Shown here piece after piece: positions 1-7,126 of a stretch of DNA of 17,778 nt. The notes beneath the pieces are model-generated. The model was not told where the DNA came from, did no database searches, and was given only the letters and a program-made list of their open reading frames with translations. The position numbers and the translations under genes were made by a program. This DNA is from an uncultured Oscillibacter sp. (GTDB taxonomy: Bacteria; Bacillota; Clostridia; Oscillospirales; Oscillospiraceae): assembly GCF_910587525.1 (NCBI RefSeq), contig NZ_CAJULS010000037.1, forward strand, positions 1-17,778, in the 5' to 3' direction. How positions within the stretch are numbered: position 1 is the stretch's first letter; every line of letters begins with the position of its first letter.

Positions 1-124
1 AGAGCATCCCATTGAGCATGTTTCGGTCATCTTTCCGAGGCCGGCCCCGCATCCCCGCCGTTTCCGGCGGCAGCAGCTCTTTTATGTGCTCCCATTGTTC
101 TTTTGTTAATTCATACCGCTTCAT
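1..124 (-). CDS. IS5-family transposase, N-terminal fragment (cut by window edge)
   Basis: The reading frame starts at an ATG at 124 and runs off the left edge with no stop, giving about 41 residues. It begins MKRYELTKEQWEHIKELLPP and continues with a GRPRKDDR stretch. This is the helix-rich N-terminal domain (DUF4096 / IS402-like) found at the start of IS5-family transposases, where the W and the ELLPP motif are typical. The DDE catalytic domain would lie further left and cannot be seen, so it is unknown whether the enzyme is intact. The Shine-Dalgarno site is weak (AGGGAC just ahead of the ATG), as is usual for transposases. It points away from mgtE. Confidence 0.8.
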   Translation of the reverse strand, partial: MKRYELTKEQWEHIKELLPPETAGMRGRPRKDDRNMLNGML

Positions 125-180
125 GTCCCTATTTTTGCACTAACTCTTTATTTATACAATATTTATTTTTCAAACAGGGC
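1..180 (-). mobile_element. One end of an IS5-family insertion sequence, cut by the window edge
   Basis: The first 124 bases encode, on the minus strand, the N-terminus of an IS5-type transposase. The 55 bp outside its start codon read outward as a short AT-rich leader that begins GGCCCTGTTTGAAAA, the look of an IS427/IS1031-type terminal inverted repeat. The element therefore probably ends near 179-181, and a CTAG, a common target for this group, abuts it at 180-183. The other end lies outside the window, so repeat and target duplication cannot be matched. The exact boundary is an inference. Confidence 0.7.
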
Positions 181-220
181 CTAGCAGTCATAATCTGAAA
201 AGGGATTTCCGTTCCCCGGG

Positions 221-249
221 TTGACAAGTGAAGAAATCAGGCATATTAT
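221..249 (+). promoter_or_regulatory. Sigma-A promoter of the M-box/mgtE transcript
   Basis: A perfect -35 TTGACA (221-226) and a -10 TATTAT (244-249) are separated by exactly 17 bp. Transcription would start near 256, just before the conserved M-box core. The promoter sits only about 40 bp from the end of the insertion sequence. Confidence 0.85.
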
Positions 250-261
250 AGAACATAGAAA

Positions 262-425
262 ATTGTATACTGTCCGGTAGGTAAGGCTACCACAAGGATA
301 CGGGTCGCTGCCGCAGAGTGATGGAGACATCATGAGAGGGTTTGAACAGGCGATATCGAACACGAAGGTATCATCTAACGCGATTTCATCGCCTTGTGAG
401 GCTAAAGCTTGAACGGTTGGGGGAA
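262..425 (+). promoter_or_regulatory. M-box (ykoK) magnesium riboswitch aptamer
   Basis: The leader shows the conserved M-box landmarks in order: a GGTAGGTAAGGCTACC element (275-290), GGATACGGGTCGCTGCC (296-312), and a closing GGCTAAAGCTTGAACGG (400-416). The M-box aptamer binds Mg2+ and switches off Mg2+ transporter genes when magnesium is plentiful. Its position between promoter and mgtE, followed by an intrinsic terminator, is the classical arrangement. The identification rests on remembered consensus elements, and the outer limits of the aptamer are approximate. A covariance-model search for the ykoK family would settle it. Confidence 0.85.
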
Positions 426-465
426 ACTGCCCACAGAGGCATTTTCCCGGCAGAAAGAAATTCTT

Positions 466-499
466 CAGTCGTACCGGGCAGCACGACTGGGGATTTTTT
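466..499 (+). terminator. Riboswitch-controlled intrinsic terminator before mgtE
   Basis: CAGTCGT (466-472) pairs with ACGACTG (483-489) around a 10-nt loop, and a run of six T (494-499) follows four bases later. It lies between the M-box aptamer and mgtE and is the likely off-state expression platform. An upstream GGGAAA / TTTCCC pairing (421-426 with 443-448) could form part of an alternative structure. Confidence 0.8.
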
Positions 500-573
500 A
501 TTACTCTGCAATAAAAGACCCTGTGTTTTTCTCAATTTTACTCACAGCAAATCCGGAAAGGAGGTCGCGCGGC

Positions 574-1959
574 ATGTTTGAATCTGAGAACAAACGGGAA
601 GAGCTGACAGAACAAGTGGAAGAACTGGTGTCCCGAAAGCGATACGCGGAGCTGCGGGACCTTCTGCTGCCTATGGAGGCGGCAGACATCGCGTGGCTTT
701 TCGACGAGCTGGATGAAAAAGCCCCTCATCTGATTTTTCGCCTGCTGCCCAAAGAGCTGGCGGCGGAGGTGTTCGTGGAGCTGGACAGCGACGAACAGGA
801 GATCCTGATCCGGGGCTTTTCCAACTCCGAGCTGAAAGAGGTGCTGGACGAGCTGTACCTGGACGACGCCGTGGACATTGTGGAGGAGATGCCGGCGGGA
901 GTGGTCAAGCGCATTTTGCAGCACGCCGACCCGGAGACCCGCAAAAGCATCAACGAGATTTTGAAATACCCGGAGGACTCCACCGGCAGCATCATGACCA
1001 CAGAGTTCGTGGACCTGAAGGAAACCATGACGGTGGAAGACGCCTTGAAGCGCATCCGCCGCACCGGCCCGGATAAAGAGACCATCAACGTCTCTTATGT
1101 CATTGACGACGAGCGGTGCCTCATCGGCCTGCTGACCATCCGCACCCTGCTGCTGGCGGAGGAGGACGATGTCATCGGCGACATCATGGAGCGGAACTTT
1201 ATTGCCGTCCAAACCCTGGACGACCAGGAGACCACCGCCAGAACCTTGAGCAAGTACAACTTTTTGGCCCTGCCGGTGGTGGACACGGAGAACCGGCTGG
1301 TGGGCATCGTCACCGTGGACGACGCCATGGACGTCCTCCAGGAGGAGGTCACCGAGGACATGGAGAAGATGGCTGCTATCCTCCCGTCCGATAAGCCCTA
1401 TCTGAAAACCCGTACCTTTGAGACCTACAAGGCCCGCATCCCCTGGCTGCTGCTGCTGATGATCTCCGCCACTTTCACCGGGCAGATCATCTCCAGCTTT
1501 GAAAGCGCCCTGGCGGCGGCCACTATTCTGACGGCCTATATCCCCATGCTGATGGACACCGGCGGCAACTGCGGCTCCCAGGCCAGTGTCACGGTAATCC
1601 GGGGGCTCTCCCTGGGGGAGATCGAATTCTCCGACATCTTCCGCGTCATTTGGAAGGAAATCCGGGTGGCGGCGGTGTGCGGCTGCACCCTGGCAGCGGC
1701 CAACTTTGTCAAGCTGATGCTCATTGACCGGATGCTGTTTCACAACGCGATGGTAACCGCCCCCGTGGCGGCAGTAATCTGCTGCACCATGGTGTGCACG
1801 GTGCTGTGCGCCAAGCTGGTAGGGTGCTCCCTGCCCCTGCTGGCCAAAAAGATCGGCTTTGATCCAGCGGTGATGGCCTCGCCCTTTATCACCACCATCG
1901 TGGATGCCATCTCCCTGCTGATCTATTTCCAGATCGCCTCGGCGGTCCTGGGTTTGTGA
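574..1959 (+). CDS. mgtE: Magnesium transporter MgtE
   Basis: This 461-residue protein has the length and domain order of MgtE, a homodimeric Mg2+ channel of the cytoplasmic membrane. An N-terminal superhelical MgtE_N domain (about 1-125) is followed by two CBS domains (about 135-260), a plug helix, and five membrane segments from about residue 287. The signature PMLMDTGGNCGSQAS (324-338) and the DPAVMASPF...TTIVD stretch are present. Asp430 is likely the pore Mg2+-binding aspartate. The ATG at 574 is chosen because AAAGGAGG (557-564) lies 8 nt before it. The frame stays open upstream to a TTG at 409, but that part is riboswitch and terminator. High internal Mg2+ should both stop transcription through the M-box and close the channel. 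Confidence 0.96.
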   Translation: MFESENKREELTEQVEELVSRKRYAELRDLLLPMEAADIAWLFDELDEKAPHLIFRLLPKELAAEVFVELDSDEQEILIRGFSNSELKEVLDELYLDDAVDIVEEMPAGVVKRILQHADPETRKSINEILKYPEDSTGSIMTTEFVDLKETMTVEDALKRIRRTGPDKETINVSYVIDDERCLIGLLTIRTLLLAEEDDVIGDIMERNFIAVQTLDDQETTARTLSKYNFLALPVVDTENRLVGIVTVDDAMDVLQEEVTEDMEKMAAILPSDKPYLKTRTFETYKARIPWLLLLMISATFTGQIISSFESALAAATILTAYIPMLMDTGGNCGSQASVTVIRGLSLGEIEFSDIFRVIWKEIRVAAVCGCTLAAANFVKLMLIDRMLFHNAMVTAPVAAVICCTMVCTVLCAKLVGCSLPLLAKKIGFDPAVMASPFITTIVDAISLLIYFQIASAVLGL

Positions 1960-1982
1960 GGCGGACAGTTTCAATCGTTTCA

Positions 1983-2015
1983 AAGAGGCACGGCTTTTGC
2001 CGTGCCTCTTCCTCT
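1983..2015. terminator. Terminator between converging mgtE and fruK
   Basis: A perfect 12-bp stem, AAGAGGCACGGC (1983-1994) with GCCGTGCCTCTT (1999-2010), closes on a TTTT loop. A short pyrimidine tract with TTT follows on the plus strand. It lies 24 bp past the mgtE stop and 13 bp past the end of fruK on the other strand, so it probably serves both genes. Confidence 0.8.
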
Positions 2016-2027
2016 TTCAAACCGCTT

Positions 2028-2930
2028 TTAAAATGTCTCCATCAGCGCCAGAACCTGGTCCCTTGCGGCCAATCCTTCAGAGAAGGCTGTGGCTGCGCCG
2101 GCAGCCGTCCCCAGGCGATGGGCCAGGGCGTAGTCCCCGTGCTCCAGCCAGCCGGCCAGGAAACCGGCCACCATGGAGTCTCCCGCGCCCACGGAGTTGC
2201 GCACCGCGCCCTTGGGAACGCCCAGCCGGTGGACCCCGCCGGTTTCGTCCAGCAGCAGAGAACCGTCTCCCGCCATGGACACCAGCACGTTCCGGGCCCC
2301 CTCCTCCTGGAGGCGGCGGGCGCAGTCCTCAATCTCTTGGTCATCAGCGGGGGTTCTGCCGAAGAGCTCCCCCAGTTCACTGCGATTGGGCTTGATGAGG
2401 AAAGGACGGTAGGGCAGCACCGCCCGCAGAAGGTCCCGGGTGGCGTCCACCGCGGTGAGGATCTCCCGGTCCGCCAGCCGGGCCAGGATGCGCTGGTAAA
2501 TATCGTCCGGAAGCGAGACGGGAATGGACCCGGCCAATACCAGCACATCACCGGACCGGAGACAGTCTAATTTGGCAAACAGCTCCTCCAGCGCGGCGGC
2601 GGGAATGACAGGGCCGGCGCCGTTGATCTCCGTCTCCTGCCCCGCCTTAATCTTCACATTGACCCGGGTCAGCCCCTCCTCCAGCCAGATGAAGTCGGTG
2701 CGGATGCCCGTGTCCCGCAAGCCCTGATCCAGGGCCCGGCCCGTGAACCCCGCCAGAAAGCCCAGGGCCACATTTTCGATGCCCAAATTCCGCAGGACGG
2801 TGGACACATTGATCCCCTTACCGCCCCATTGGAGTTCGTCGCTGTCGGTGCGGTTGGTCTCCCCGGTCCGAAAGTCGCGCACGCGCACGATATAGTCCAG
2901 GGCCGGATTAAAAGTGACGGTGTAAACCAT
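2028..2930 (-). CDS. fruK: 1-phosphofructokinase FruK (PfkB family)
   Basis: FruK phosphorylates fructose-1-phosphate, the product of the fructose PTS, with ATP to fructose-1,6-bisphosphate in the cytoplasm. At 300 residues it has the family length. The PfkB/ribokinase signature regions are clear: the sugar-binding start FNPALDY (7-13), the GGKGINVS glycine motif (36-43), KPNRSEL (180-186), and the C-terminal anion-hole motif GAGDSMVAGF (248-257) with Asp251 as catalytic base. GGAGGT (2938-2943) lies ahead of the ATG and overlaps the end of fruR. Only 3 bp separate the two genes, so they are cotranscribed. The fruR neighbour and nearby fruA favour fructose over tagatose-6-phosphate as the pathway. 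Confidence 0.93.
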   Translation of the reverse strand: MVYTVTFNPALDYIVRVRDFRTGETNRTDSDELQWGGKGINVSTVLRNLGIENVALGFLAGFTGRALDQGLRDTGIRTDFIWLEEGLTRVNVKIKAGQETEINGAGPVIPAAALEELFAKLDCLRSGDVLVLAGSIPVSLPDDIYQRILARLADREILTAVDATRDLLRAVLPYRPFLIKPNRSELGELFGRTPADDQEIEDCARRLQEEGARNVLVSMAGDGSLLLDETGGVHRLGVPKGAVRNSVGAGDSMVAGFLAGWLEHGDYALAHRLGTAAGAATAFSEGLAARDQVLALMETF

Positions 2931-2933
2931 CAG

Positions 2934-3677
2934 TTAAACCTCCTTGATTTCCGTGTATTCCAGATACCGGCGGTCGTCCAGACGGTCGGTGATAATGCGG
3001 GCCCTCTCCAGCGGCAGGACGGCCGCGGCCGTGATCGTGCCGAACTTGCTGGAGTCCGCCAGCACCCAGGTCTCCCGGGCGCGGGCAGCGGCCAAGCCTT
3101 TGACCATGGCCTCCTCCGGATCAGGGGTGGTGAAGCCCTGGCTGAGGGCAATGCCGTTGATTCCCAGAAAGGCTTTGGTAAAGTTGTAATTTCGCAGGGC
3201 CTCCATGGCCTCGCCGCCGATGACGGCCAGAGTGCCCGGCTTGAGCACCCCGCCCAGCACATAGGTCCTGAGACCCCGCAAGGGCAGGCGCTGGATGCAC
3301 TCCACGCTGTTGGTGACGAAGGTGGCCCGGACGGCCTGGATGTGGTCCACCATGTGCATCACCGTGGACCCGGCATCCAGAAACACCACGTCGCCGTCCT
3401 GAATCAGGCTGGCGGCATACCGGGCGATGCGGAGCTTCTCCTGGGTGTGGAGCTCCCGCTTGACCTCCATGTCCGGCTCCTCGCCCCGAAACTCCTCCCG
3501 GATGGACATGGCCCCGCCGTAGACCTTGTTCAGCTTACCCCGGCGGGCCAGCTCGTTCAGGTCCCGCCGGATGGTAGCCCCGGACGCACCGGTGGCTTGG
3601 CACAGCTGGGCCACGCTGACCGCCTGCTCCTTGTCCAGCTCCGCCAGAATCGCTTCCATCCTCTGCTCTGCCAACAT
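2934..3677 (-). CDS. fruR: DeoR-family transcriptional regulator, probable fructose repressor FruR
   Basis: The 247-residue protein begins MLAEQRMEAIL, the usual opening of DeoR-family regulators. A winged helix-turn-helix lies at about 20-42 (recognition helix ASGATIRRDL). A DeoRC sensor domain follows, with DAGSTVMHM, VTNSVE, GGVLKPGTLAVIGGEA and EAMVKGLAAA motifs that bind a phosphorylated sugar. I chose the ATG at 3677 because AGGGGG precedes it at good spacing, whereas the ATG at 3704 has no ribosome binding site. It forms a two-gene unit with fruK. By analogy with other DeoR/FruR proteins it should repress the fru genes and be released by fructose-1-phosphate. The ligand is inferred from its neighbours. 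Confidence 0.9.
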   Translation of the reverse strand: MLAEQRMEAILAELDKEQAVSVAQLCQATGASGATIRRDLNELARRGKLNKVYGGAMSIREEFRGEEPDMEVKRELHTQEKLRIARYAASLIQDGDVVFLDAGSTVMHMVDHIQAVRATFVTNSVECIQRLPLRGLRTYVLGGVLKPGTLAVIGGEAMEALRNYNFTKAFLGINGIALSQGFTTPDPEEAMVKGLAAARARETWVLADSSKFGTITAAAVLPLERARIITDRLDDRRYLEYTEIKEV

Positions 3678-3715
3678 ATTGACGTGCCCCCTTCGGCATT
3701 TCATGTTTGTTAGTT

Positions 3716-3744
3716 ATGGTATCATCAAACCTGAGCAGAGTCAA
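3716..3744 (-). promoter_or_regulatory. Promoter of fruR-fruK with putative FruR operator
   Basis: Read on the minus strand, TTGACT (3744-3739) and TACCAT (3721-3716) are 17 bp apart, about 40 bp before the fruR start. The spacer ends in TTTGATGA, nearly the TTTGATTA found in the fruA promoter spacer at the same place relative to the -10. This suggests that FruR regulates its own operon. Confidence 0.6.
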
Positions 3745-3877
3745 GCAGGGACGCTCATTCAGAAGTGTCCAACACCCCCATTTTATCGTCCGTGATTTTG
3801 GTTTTAGGGCTGTGGCTTTGCAGGGGCAGGACTCTGTCCCCGCCCGTTTTCCCGAAAACACCGGATTTCTGGCGGAC

Positions 3878-3902
3878 GGGCCGGGACGGTGCCCGGCCCT
3901 TG
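3878..3902 (-). terminator. GC-rich hairpin downstream of the oxidoreductase gene
   Basis: On the minus strand GGGCCGGGC and CCCGGCCC form a strong stem around ACCGT roughly 35 nt beyond the oxidoreductase stop. No T-run follows, so it would be a weak or factor-dependent terminator. The call is tentative. Confidence 0.35.
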
Positions 3903-3932
3903 CATAAAATCCGCGCGGAGGACGCTCGCCGC

Positions 3933-4913
3933 TCACTCTTCCTCCGGGTAGACCACGCCCCACTCCCGGCGCAGAGCGGTCATCAGCGCCATCACATCGG
4001 CGGTATAGGGGAGCATCATGTCCCCGCCGCCCAGGACGGCCGCCTCCATGTCCTCCAGCTCGTATCGCAGGGCATCGGCGGTGCGTCCGGCGGAGACGGT
4101 CTCCGACGCGCCGGTTTCGGCGTCCACAATGACCGCCCTGTCTGCCCGGGGGTACTCCAGAATCTCAATATACCCTCTCTCGCAGGAGATCACCGCCCGC
4201 TTGGGCTGCCTGGAGCGGAGGGAGAGGGATGCGGTGACCAGCTGCCCCTCCCGGTTGGCCATGGCGACGGCGGCGCTCTCATCCACCCCGGTGGAGGCCT
4301 TGCAGACGAAGGATTTCACCTGGTCCGGGTTGGAGTCCAGGAACAGCCGTGCCAGGGACAGGGCGTACACGCCGATATCCAGCATGGCGCCTCCTGCCAG
4401 GGAGCGGCTGAAAAAGCGGTTGGACATGTCATAGGGCTTGAAGCTGCCGAAGTTCAGTTGGATAAGATTTACCCGTCCCAGCTCCCCGCCCCGCACCCGC
4501 CGGGTGAGCTCCCGGTACAGGGGCATGTGGTAGATGGTCATGGCCTCCGCCAGAACCACATGGTTTTCCTCAGCCAGCCTCCGCGCCCGCTCCAGCTCAG
4601 CGCTGTTGAGGGTGATGGACTTCTCGCACAGGACGTGCTTGCCGTGGGAGAGGGCCTCTTCCAAAAACGCGATATGGGTGTTGTGGGGCGTGGCGATGTA
4701 GATAGCGTCAATTTCCGGGTCGGAGAACATCTCATGGTAATCGCCGCAGACCTTGGGGACACCGTATTTCTCCGCAAAGGCCTCCGCCTTTTCTCGGGTG
4801 CGGCCGCCCACGGCATCCAGGGTACGGCCCACGATTTGGAGAGCTGCGGCCATCTCGTTGGCGATGACCCCTGTGCCCAGAACCGCCCAGCGCAGCTTCC
4901 TGTTTTCGCTCAT
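3933..4913 (-). CDS. Gfo/Idh/MocA-family NAD(P)-dependent oxidoreductase
   Basis: This 326-residue protein has the two-domain layout of the Gfo/Idh/MocA family. The N-terminal Rossmann fold carries GTGVIA (13-18) and IATPHNTH (73-80). The CEKSITLN segment (96-103) replaces the usual EKP with EKS. The C-terminal domain has GGAMLDIGVY (174-183), the variant seen in dihydrodiol and xylose dehydrogenase-like members, in which the Tyr is thought to take part in catalysis. It probably oxidises or reduces a sugar or sugar-like compound, but the substrate cannot be read from the sequence. It lies 45 bp downstream of fruA on the same strand and has a possible promoter of its own. The gap of 255 bp to fruR separates it from that operon. 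Confidence 0.88.
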   Translation of the reverse strand: MSENRKLRWAVLGTGVIANEMAAALQIVGRTLDAVGGRTREKAEAFAEKYGVPKVCGDYHEMFSDPEIDAIYIATPHNTHIAFLEEALSHGKHVLCEKSITLNSAELERARRLAEENHVVLAEAMTIYHMPLYRELTRRVRGGELGRVNLIQLNFGSFKPYDMSNRFFSRSLAGGAMLDIGVYALSLARLFLDSNPDQVKSFVCKASTGVDESAAVAMANREGQLVTASLSLRSRQPKRAVISCERGYIEILEYPRADRAVIVDAETGASETVSAGRTADALRYELEDMEAAVLGGGDMMLPYTADVMALMTALRREWGVVYPEEE

Positions 4914-4931
4914 ATCAAAAATCCCGCCTTT

Positions 4932-4949
4932 CCCATTAGTGGTAATGGG
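4932..4949. promoter_or_regulatory. Palindrome at the oxidoreductase promoter, operator candidate
   Basis: CCCATTA (4932-4938) and TAATGGG (4943-4949) are perfect inverted repeats with a 4-bp spacer. They sit immediately downstream of the TATAAT box, over the expected transcription start. No T-run follows on either strand, so an operator fits better than a terminator for fruA. Confidence 0.5.
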
Positions 4950-4952
4950 ACG

Positions 4953-4982
4953 ATTATATCACACTTTTTTCTTTTTCAGCAA
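4953..4982 (-). promoter_or_regulatory. Possible promoter of the oxidoreductase gene
   Basis: On the minus strand a perfect -10 TATAAT (4958-4953) lies 18 bp after a weak -35 TTGCTG (4982-4977). It overlaps the last codons of fruA. A start near 4946 would give a short leader containing the 7-bp-arm palindrome at 4932-4949. Confidence 0.5.
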
Positions 4983-6881
4983 TCCCAGAAGGAACATGCC
5001 CACCACGGAACCGATGATGACGGCGGCGGCGTAGCCCAAGGGGTTGTGCATTACGGGGAATACAAACAGTCCGCCGTGCGGCGCGGGAGAGGCACAGCCG
5101 AAGGCCATGGACAGCGCGCCCGCCGCCGCGGAGCCCACGATGCAGGCGGGCAGCACATGGAGGGGATCGGAGGCTGCGAAGGGAATGGCGCCCTCTGTGA
5201 TAAAGGAAAGACCCATGATAAAATTCACCGGGCTGGACTTGCGCTCGTCAGCGGTATAGCGGTTTTTGAAGAAGATGGTGGACAGGGCGATGGCGATAGG
5301 CGGGACCATACCGCCGGCCATGACCGACGCCATAACGGGGGAAAAGCCGCCCTCGGCCATAGCGATGGAAGCGGTACCGAAGACGTAGGCCGCCTTGTTG
5401 AAGGGACCGCCCATGTCAATGGCCATCATGCCGGCTACCAGGGCGCCCAGCAGCAGTGCGGAGGAGCCGCCCATGGAGTTCAGCCCGTTGATCAGGGCGT
5501 TGTTGAGCATTCCCATGAAGGGGTTGACGGCGCACATGAATGCGCTGACGGCCACAAGGCCCACCACAGGGTAGATCAGAATGGGCTTCAGGCCCTCCAG
5601 AGAATTGGGCATCCTGTCGCAGAGCCTGCGCAGAACCTTCATGAACCAGCCCCCCACAAAGCCGGCCAACAGCCCCCCCAGGAACCCGGCGGGGATGATG
5701 GGCACGGTGGGGTCCGCGAAATAGGCGAAGGTGGCGCCGCTGGCGGCCAGAGAGCCGCCCACAAAACCCACCATCAATCCCGGCCGGTCGGCAATGGACT
5801 GGGCGATAAAGGCGGAGAGAATGGGGACCATGAAGCTGAAGGCGATGTTTCCGGCCTTGTTGAAAAAGGCGGGCAGGGCCCAGGAGGAGCCGAAGGCGGC
5901 AGTACCCGCTGCGCCGCCGTCCAGCAGGAAGGACAGCGCCATGATGATGCCGCCGCCGATGACGAAGGGCAGCATGTGGGACACGCCGTTCATCAGGTGC
6001 TTATAGAGCTGGCGGCCCAGGCTCTCGGTTCCGGCGTCCTCCTCCGCGGCGGCGCCGTCGTGATGGTAGATGGGAGCCTGGCCGTCAATGATTTTGCGAA
6101 TCAGCTCCTCCGGTTTGTTGATACCGTCGGACACCGGAACCCGCAGCACGGGCTTGCCGTCAAACCGGGCCAGATCCACGTTCTTGTCGGCGGCGATGAT
6201 GATGCCGTCACACCCGGCGATCTCCTCTTTTGTCAGGACGTTCTTGGCGCCGCCGGAGCCCTGGGTCTCCGCCTTCACGCCGATGTTCATCTCCCGGCCC
6301 TTCTTCTCCAAAGCCTCTGCGGCCATGTAGGTGTGGGCGATGCCCGTGGGGCAGGCGGTGATGGCCAGCACCCGGAGCCCTCCGGCGTTCTCCGCGGGAG
6401 CGGCGGACGGCTCGTCGGGGTACTTGAGCCGCTCCTGGGTATCGATCAGGCGCAGGAATGTCTCCGTGTCCTCCGCCTCCAGCAGTTTCTGGCAGAACGC
6501 CCCGTCCATCAGCATAACCATCAGCCGGGAGAGCATCTCCAGGTGTACGTCGCCGCCGGCCTGGGGAGCCGCGATCATAAAAAAGAGCTTGGAGGGCAGT
6601 CCGTCGGGAGCTTCGTAGTCCACCCCGTCGGGGACGGTGATGGCCGCCAGCCCCGCCTCCTTCACGGCGGCACTCTTGGCGTGGGGTACCGCGATGCCGT
6701 TTCCGATGGCGGTGGAGCTCAGGGATTCTCGGGCCAGGATGTCGGCTTTGTAGAGTTCCCTGTCGGTGAGGCGGCCCGCCCGGTCCTGGAGGCTGACCAG
6801 CAGGTCGATGGCCTTGTCCTTGCCGGCAGGTGCGGCGTGGAGCTGGATGCCTTCGGCGTTCAACAGATCGGTAATACGCAT
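4959..6881 (-). CDS. fruA: Fructose-specific PTS transporter EIIABC, FruA
   Basis: FruA takes up fructose and phosphorylates it to fructose-1-phosphate, drawing phosphate from HPr. The 640 residues read in order EIIA (about 1-150; active-site His67 in GIAVPHAKS), EIIB (about 168-265; phosphocysteine Cys177 in ACPTGIAHTYM) and membrane EIIC (about 285-640). EIIC contains the MGGPFNKAAYVFG segment and the conserved ITEGAIPFAASDP substrate-site motif. All three domains look complete. The ATG at 6881 is chosen because AGGAAAGGAA precedes it and the EIIA domain starts there. The frame stays open 90 bases further up, but that part holds the promoter and operators. The protein ends in a lysine-rich tail. 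HPr is encoded at 11786; Enzyme I is not here. Confidence 0.95.
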   Translation of the reverse strand: MRITDLLNAEGIQLHAAPAGKDKAIDLLVSLQDRAGRLTDRELYKADILARESLSSTAIGNGIAVPHAKSAAVKEAGLAAITVPDGVDYEAPDGLPSKLFFMIAAPQAGGDVHLEMLSRLMVMLMDGAFCQKLLEAEDTETFLRLIDTQERLKYPDEPSAAPAENAGGLRVLAITACPTGIAHTYMAAEALEKKGREMNIGVKAETQGSGGAKNVLTKEEIAGCDGIIIAADKNVDLARFDGKPVLRVPVSDGINKPEELIRKIIDGQAPIYHHDGAAAEEDAGTESLGRQLYKHLMNGVSHMLPFVIGGGIIMALSFLLDGGAAGTAAFGSSWALPAFFNKAGNIAFSFMVPILSAFIAQSIADRPGLMVGFVGGSLAASGATFAYFADPTVPIIPAGFLGGLLAGFVGGWFMKVLRRLCDRMPNSLEGLKPILIYPVVGLVAVSAFMCAVNPFMGMLNNALINGLNSMGGSSALLLGALVAGMMAIDMGGPFNKAAYVFGTASIAMAEGGFSPVMASVMAGGMVPPIAIALSTIFFKNRYTADERKSSPVNFIMGLSFITEGAIPFAASDPLHVLPACIVGSAAAGALSMAFGCASPAPHGGLFVFPVMHNPLGYAAAVIIGSVVGMFLLGLLKKKKV

Positions 6882-6909
6882 GGTCGTGACTTCCTTTCCT
6901 GATTTGGTA

Positions 6910-6926
6910 TGATTAAGTTTGATTAA
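6910..6926 (-). promoter_or_regulatory. Paired TTAATCA operator sites downstream of the fruA promoter
   Basis: On the minus strand the leader contains TTAATCA, then AAC, then TTAATCA again: a 10-bp-phased direct repeat located 17-33 bp downstream of the -10. TTAATCAAA is the reverse complement of the TTTGATTA in the promoter spacer (6959-6966). Three copies around one promoter suggest a cooperative repressor, with FruR as the obvious candidate. This is inference from position and repetition. Confidence 0.6.
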
Positions 6927-6942
6927 TTTTTTCCTGGTCTGG

Positions 6943-6971
6943 ATGTTATCACATCGGATAATCAAAGTCAA
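6943..6971 (-). promoter_or_regulatory. fruA promoter
   Basis: On the minus strand TTGACT (6971-6966) and TAACAT (6948-6943) are 17 bp apart. The spacer begins with TTTGATTA directly after the -35. The -35 matches that of the fruR promoter exactly, and the spacing is the same. Confidence 0.75.
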
Positions 6972-7057
6972 TCTTATTCAATCGAACCCGCTCACAAAAA
7001 TCGGGCCTGTGTTTTGGCAATTTCCACAAATACCGCCTGGTCCAGACGCCCAAAAGC

Positions 7058-7088
7058 AAAAAAGGAGGGGCGCCGCAGCGTCCCTCCT
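7058..7088 (-). terminator. Intrinsic terminator of the MATE gene
   Basis: On the minus strand GGAGGGACGC pairs with GGCGCCCCTCC (one mismatch) around TGC, followed at once by six T (the A run at 7058-7063). It lies about 40 bp beyond the stop codon of the MATE gene and insulates fruA. Confidence 0.85.
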
Positions 7089-7126
7089 CGTCGGACATCC
7101 ATATCTCTGCATCCGCAGCCCCCTGT

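Noticed and set aside
181..363. Minus-strand 60-codon frame between the IS end and mgtE
   Set aside because: It overlaps the promoter and conserved M-box bases and has no ribosome binding site or similarity.
409..573. In-frame N-terminal extension of mgtE from a TTG at 409
   Set aside because: It covers the end of the M-box and the terminator, has no ribosome binding site, and the MgtE_N domain starts after the well-placed AAAGGAGG and ATG at 574.
538..1983. Long minus-strand open frame opposite mgtE
   Set aside because: Antisense of a well-supported gene; the translation is His/Gln/Gly-rich with no domain.
3765..6902. A 1045-codon plus-strand open frame across the fru region
   Set aside because: It is the antisense of fruA and the oxidoreductase gene; its Gly/His/Gln-rich composition is typical of antisense frames in high-GC genes, and the minus-strand genes have clear domains and ribosome binding sites.
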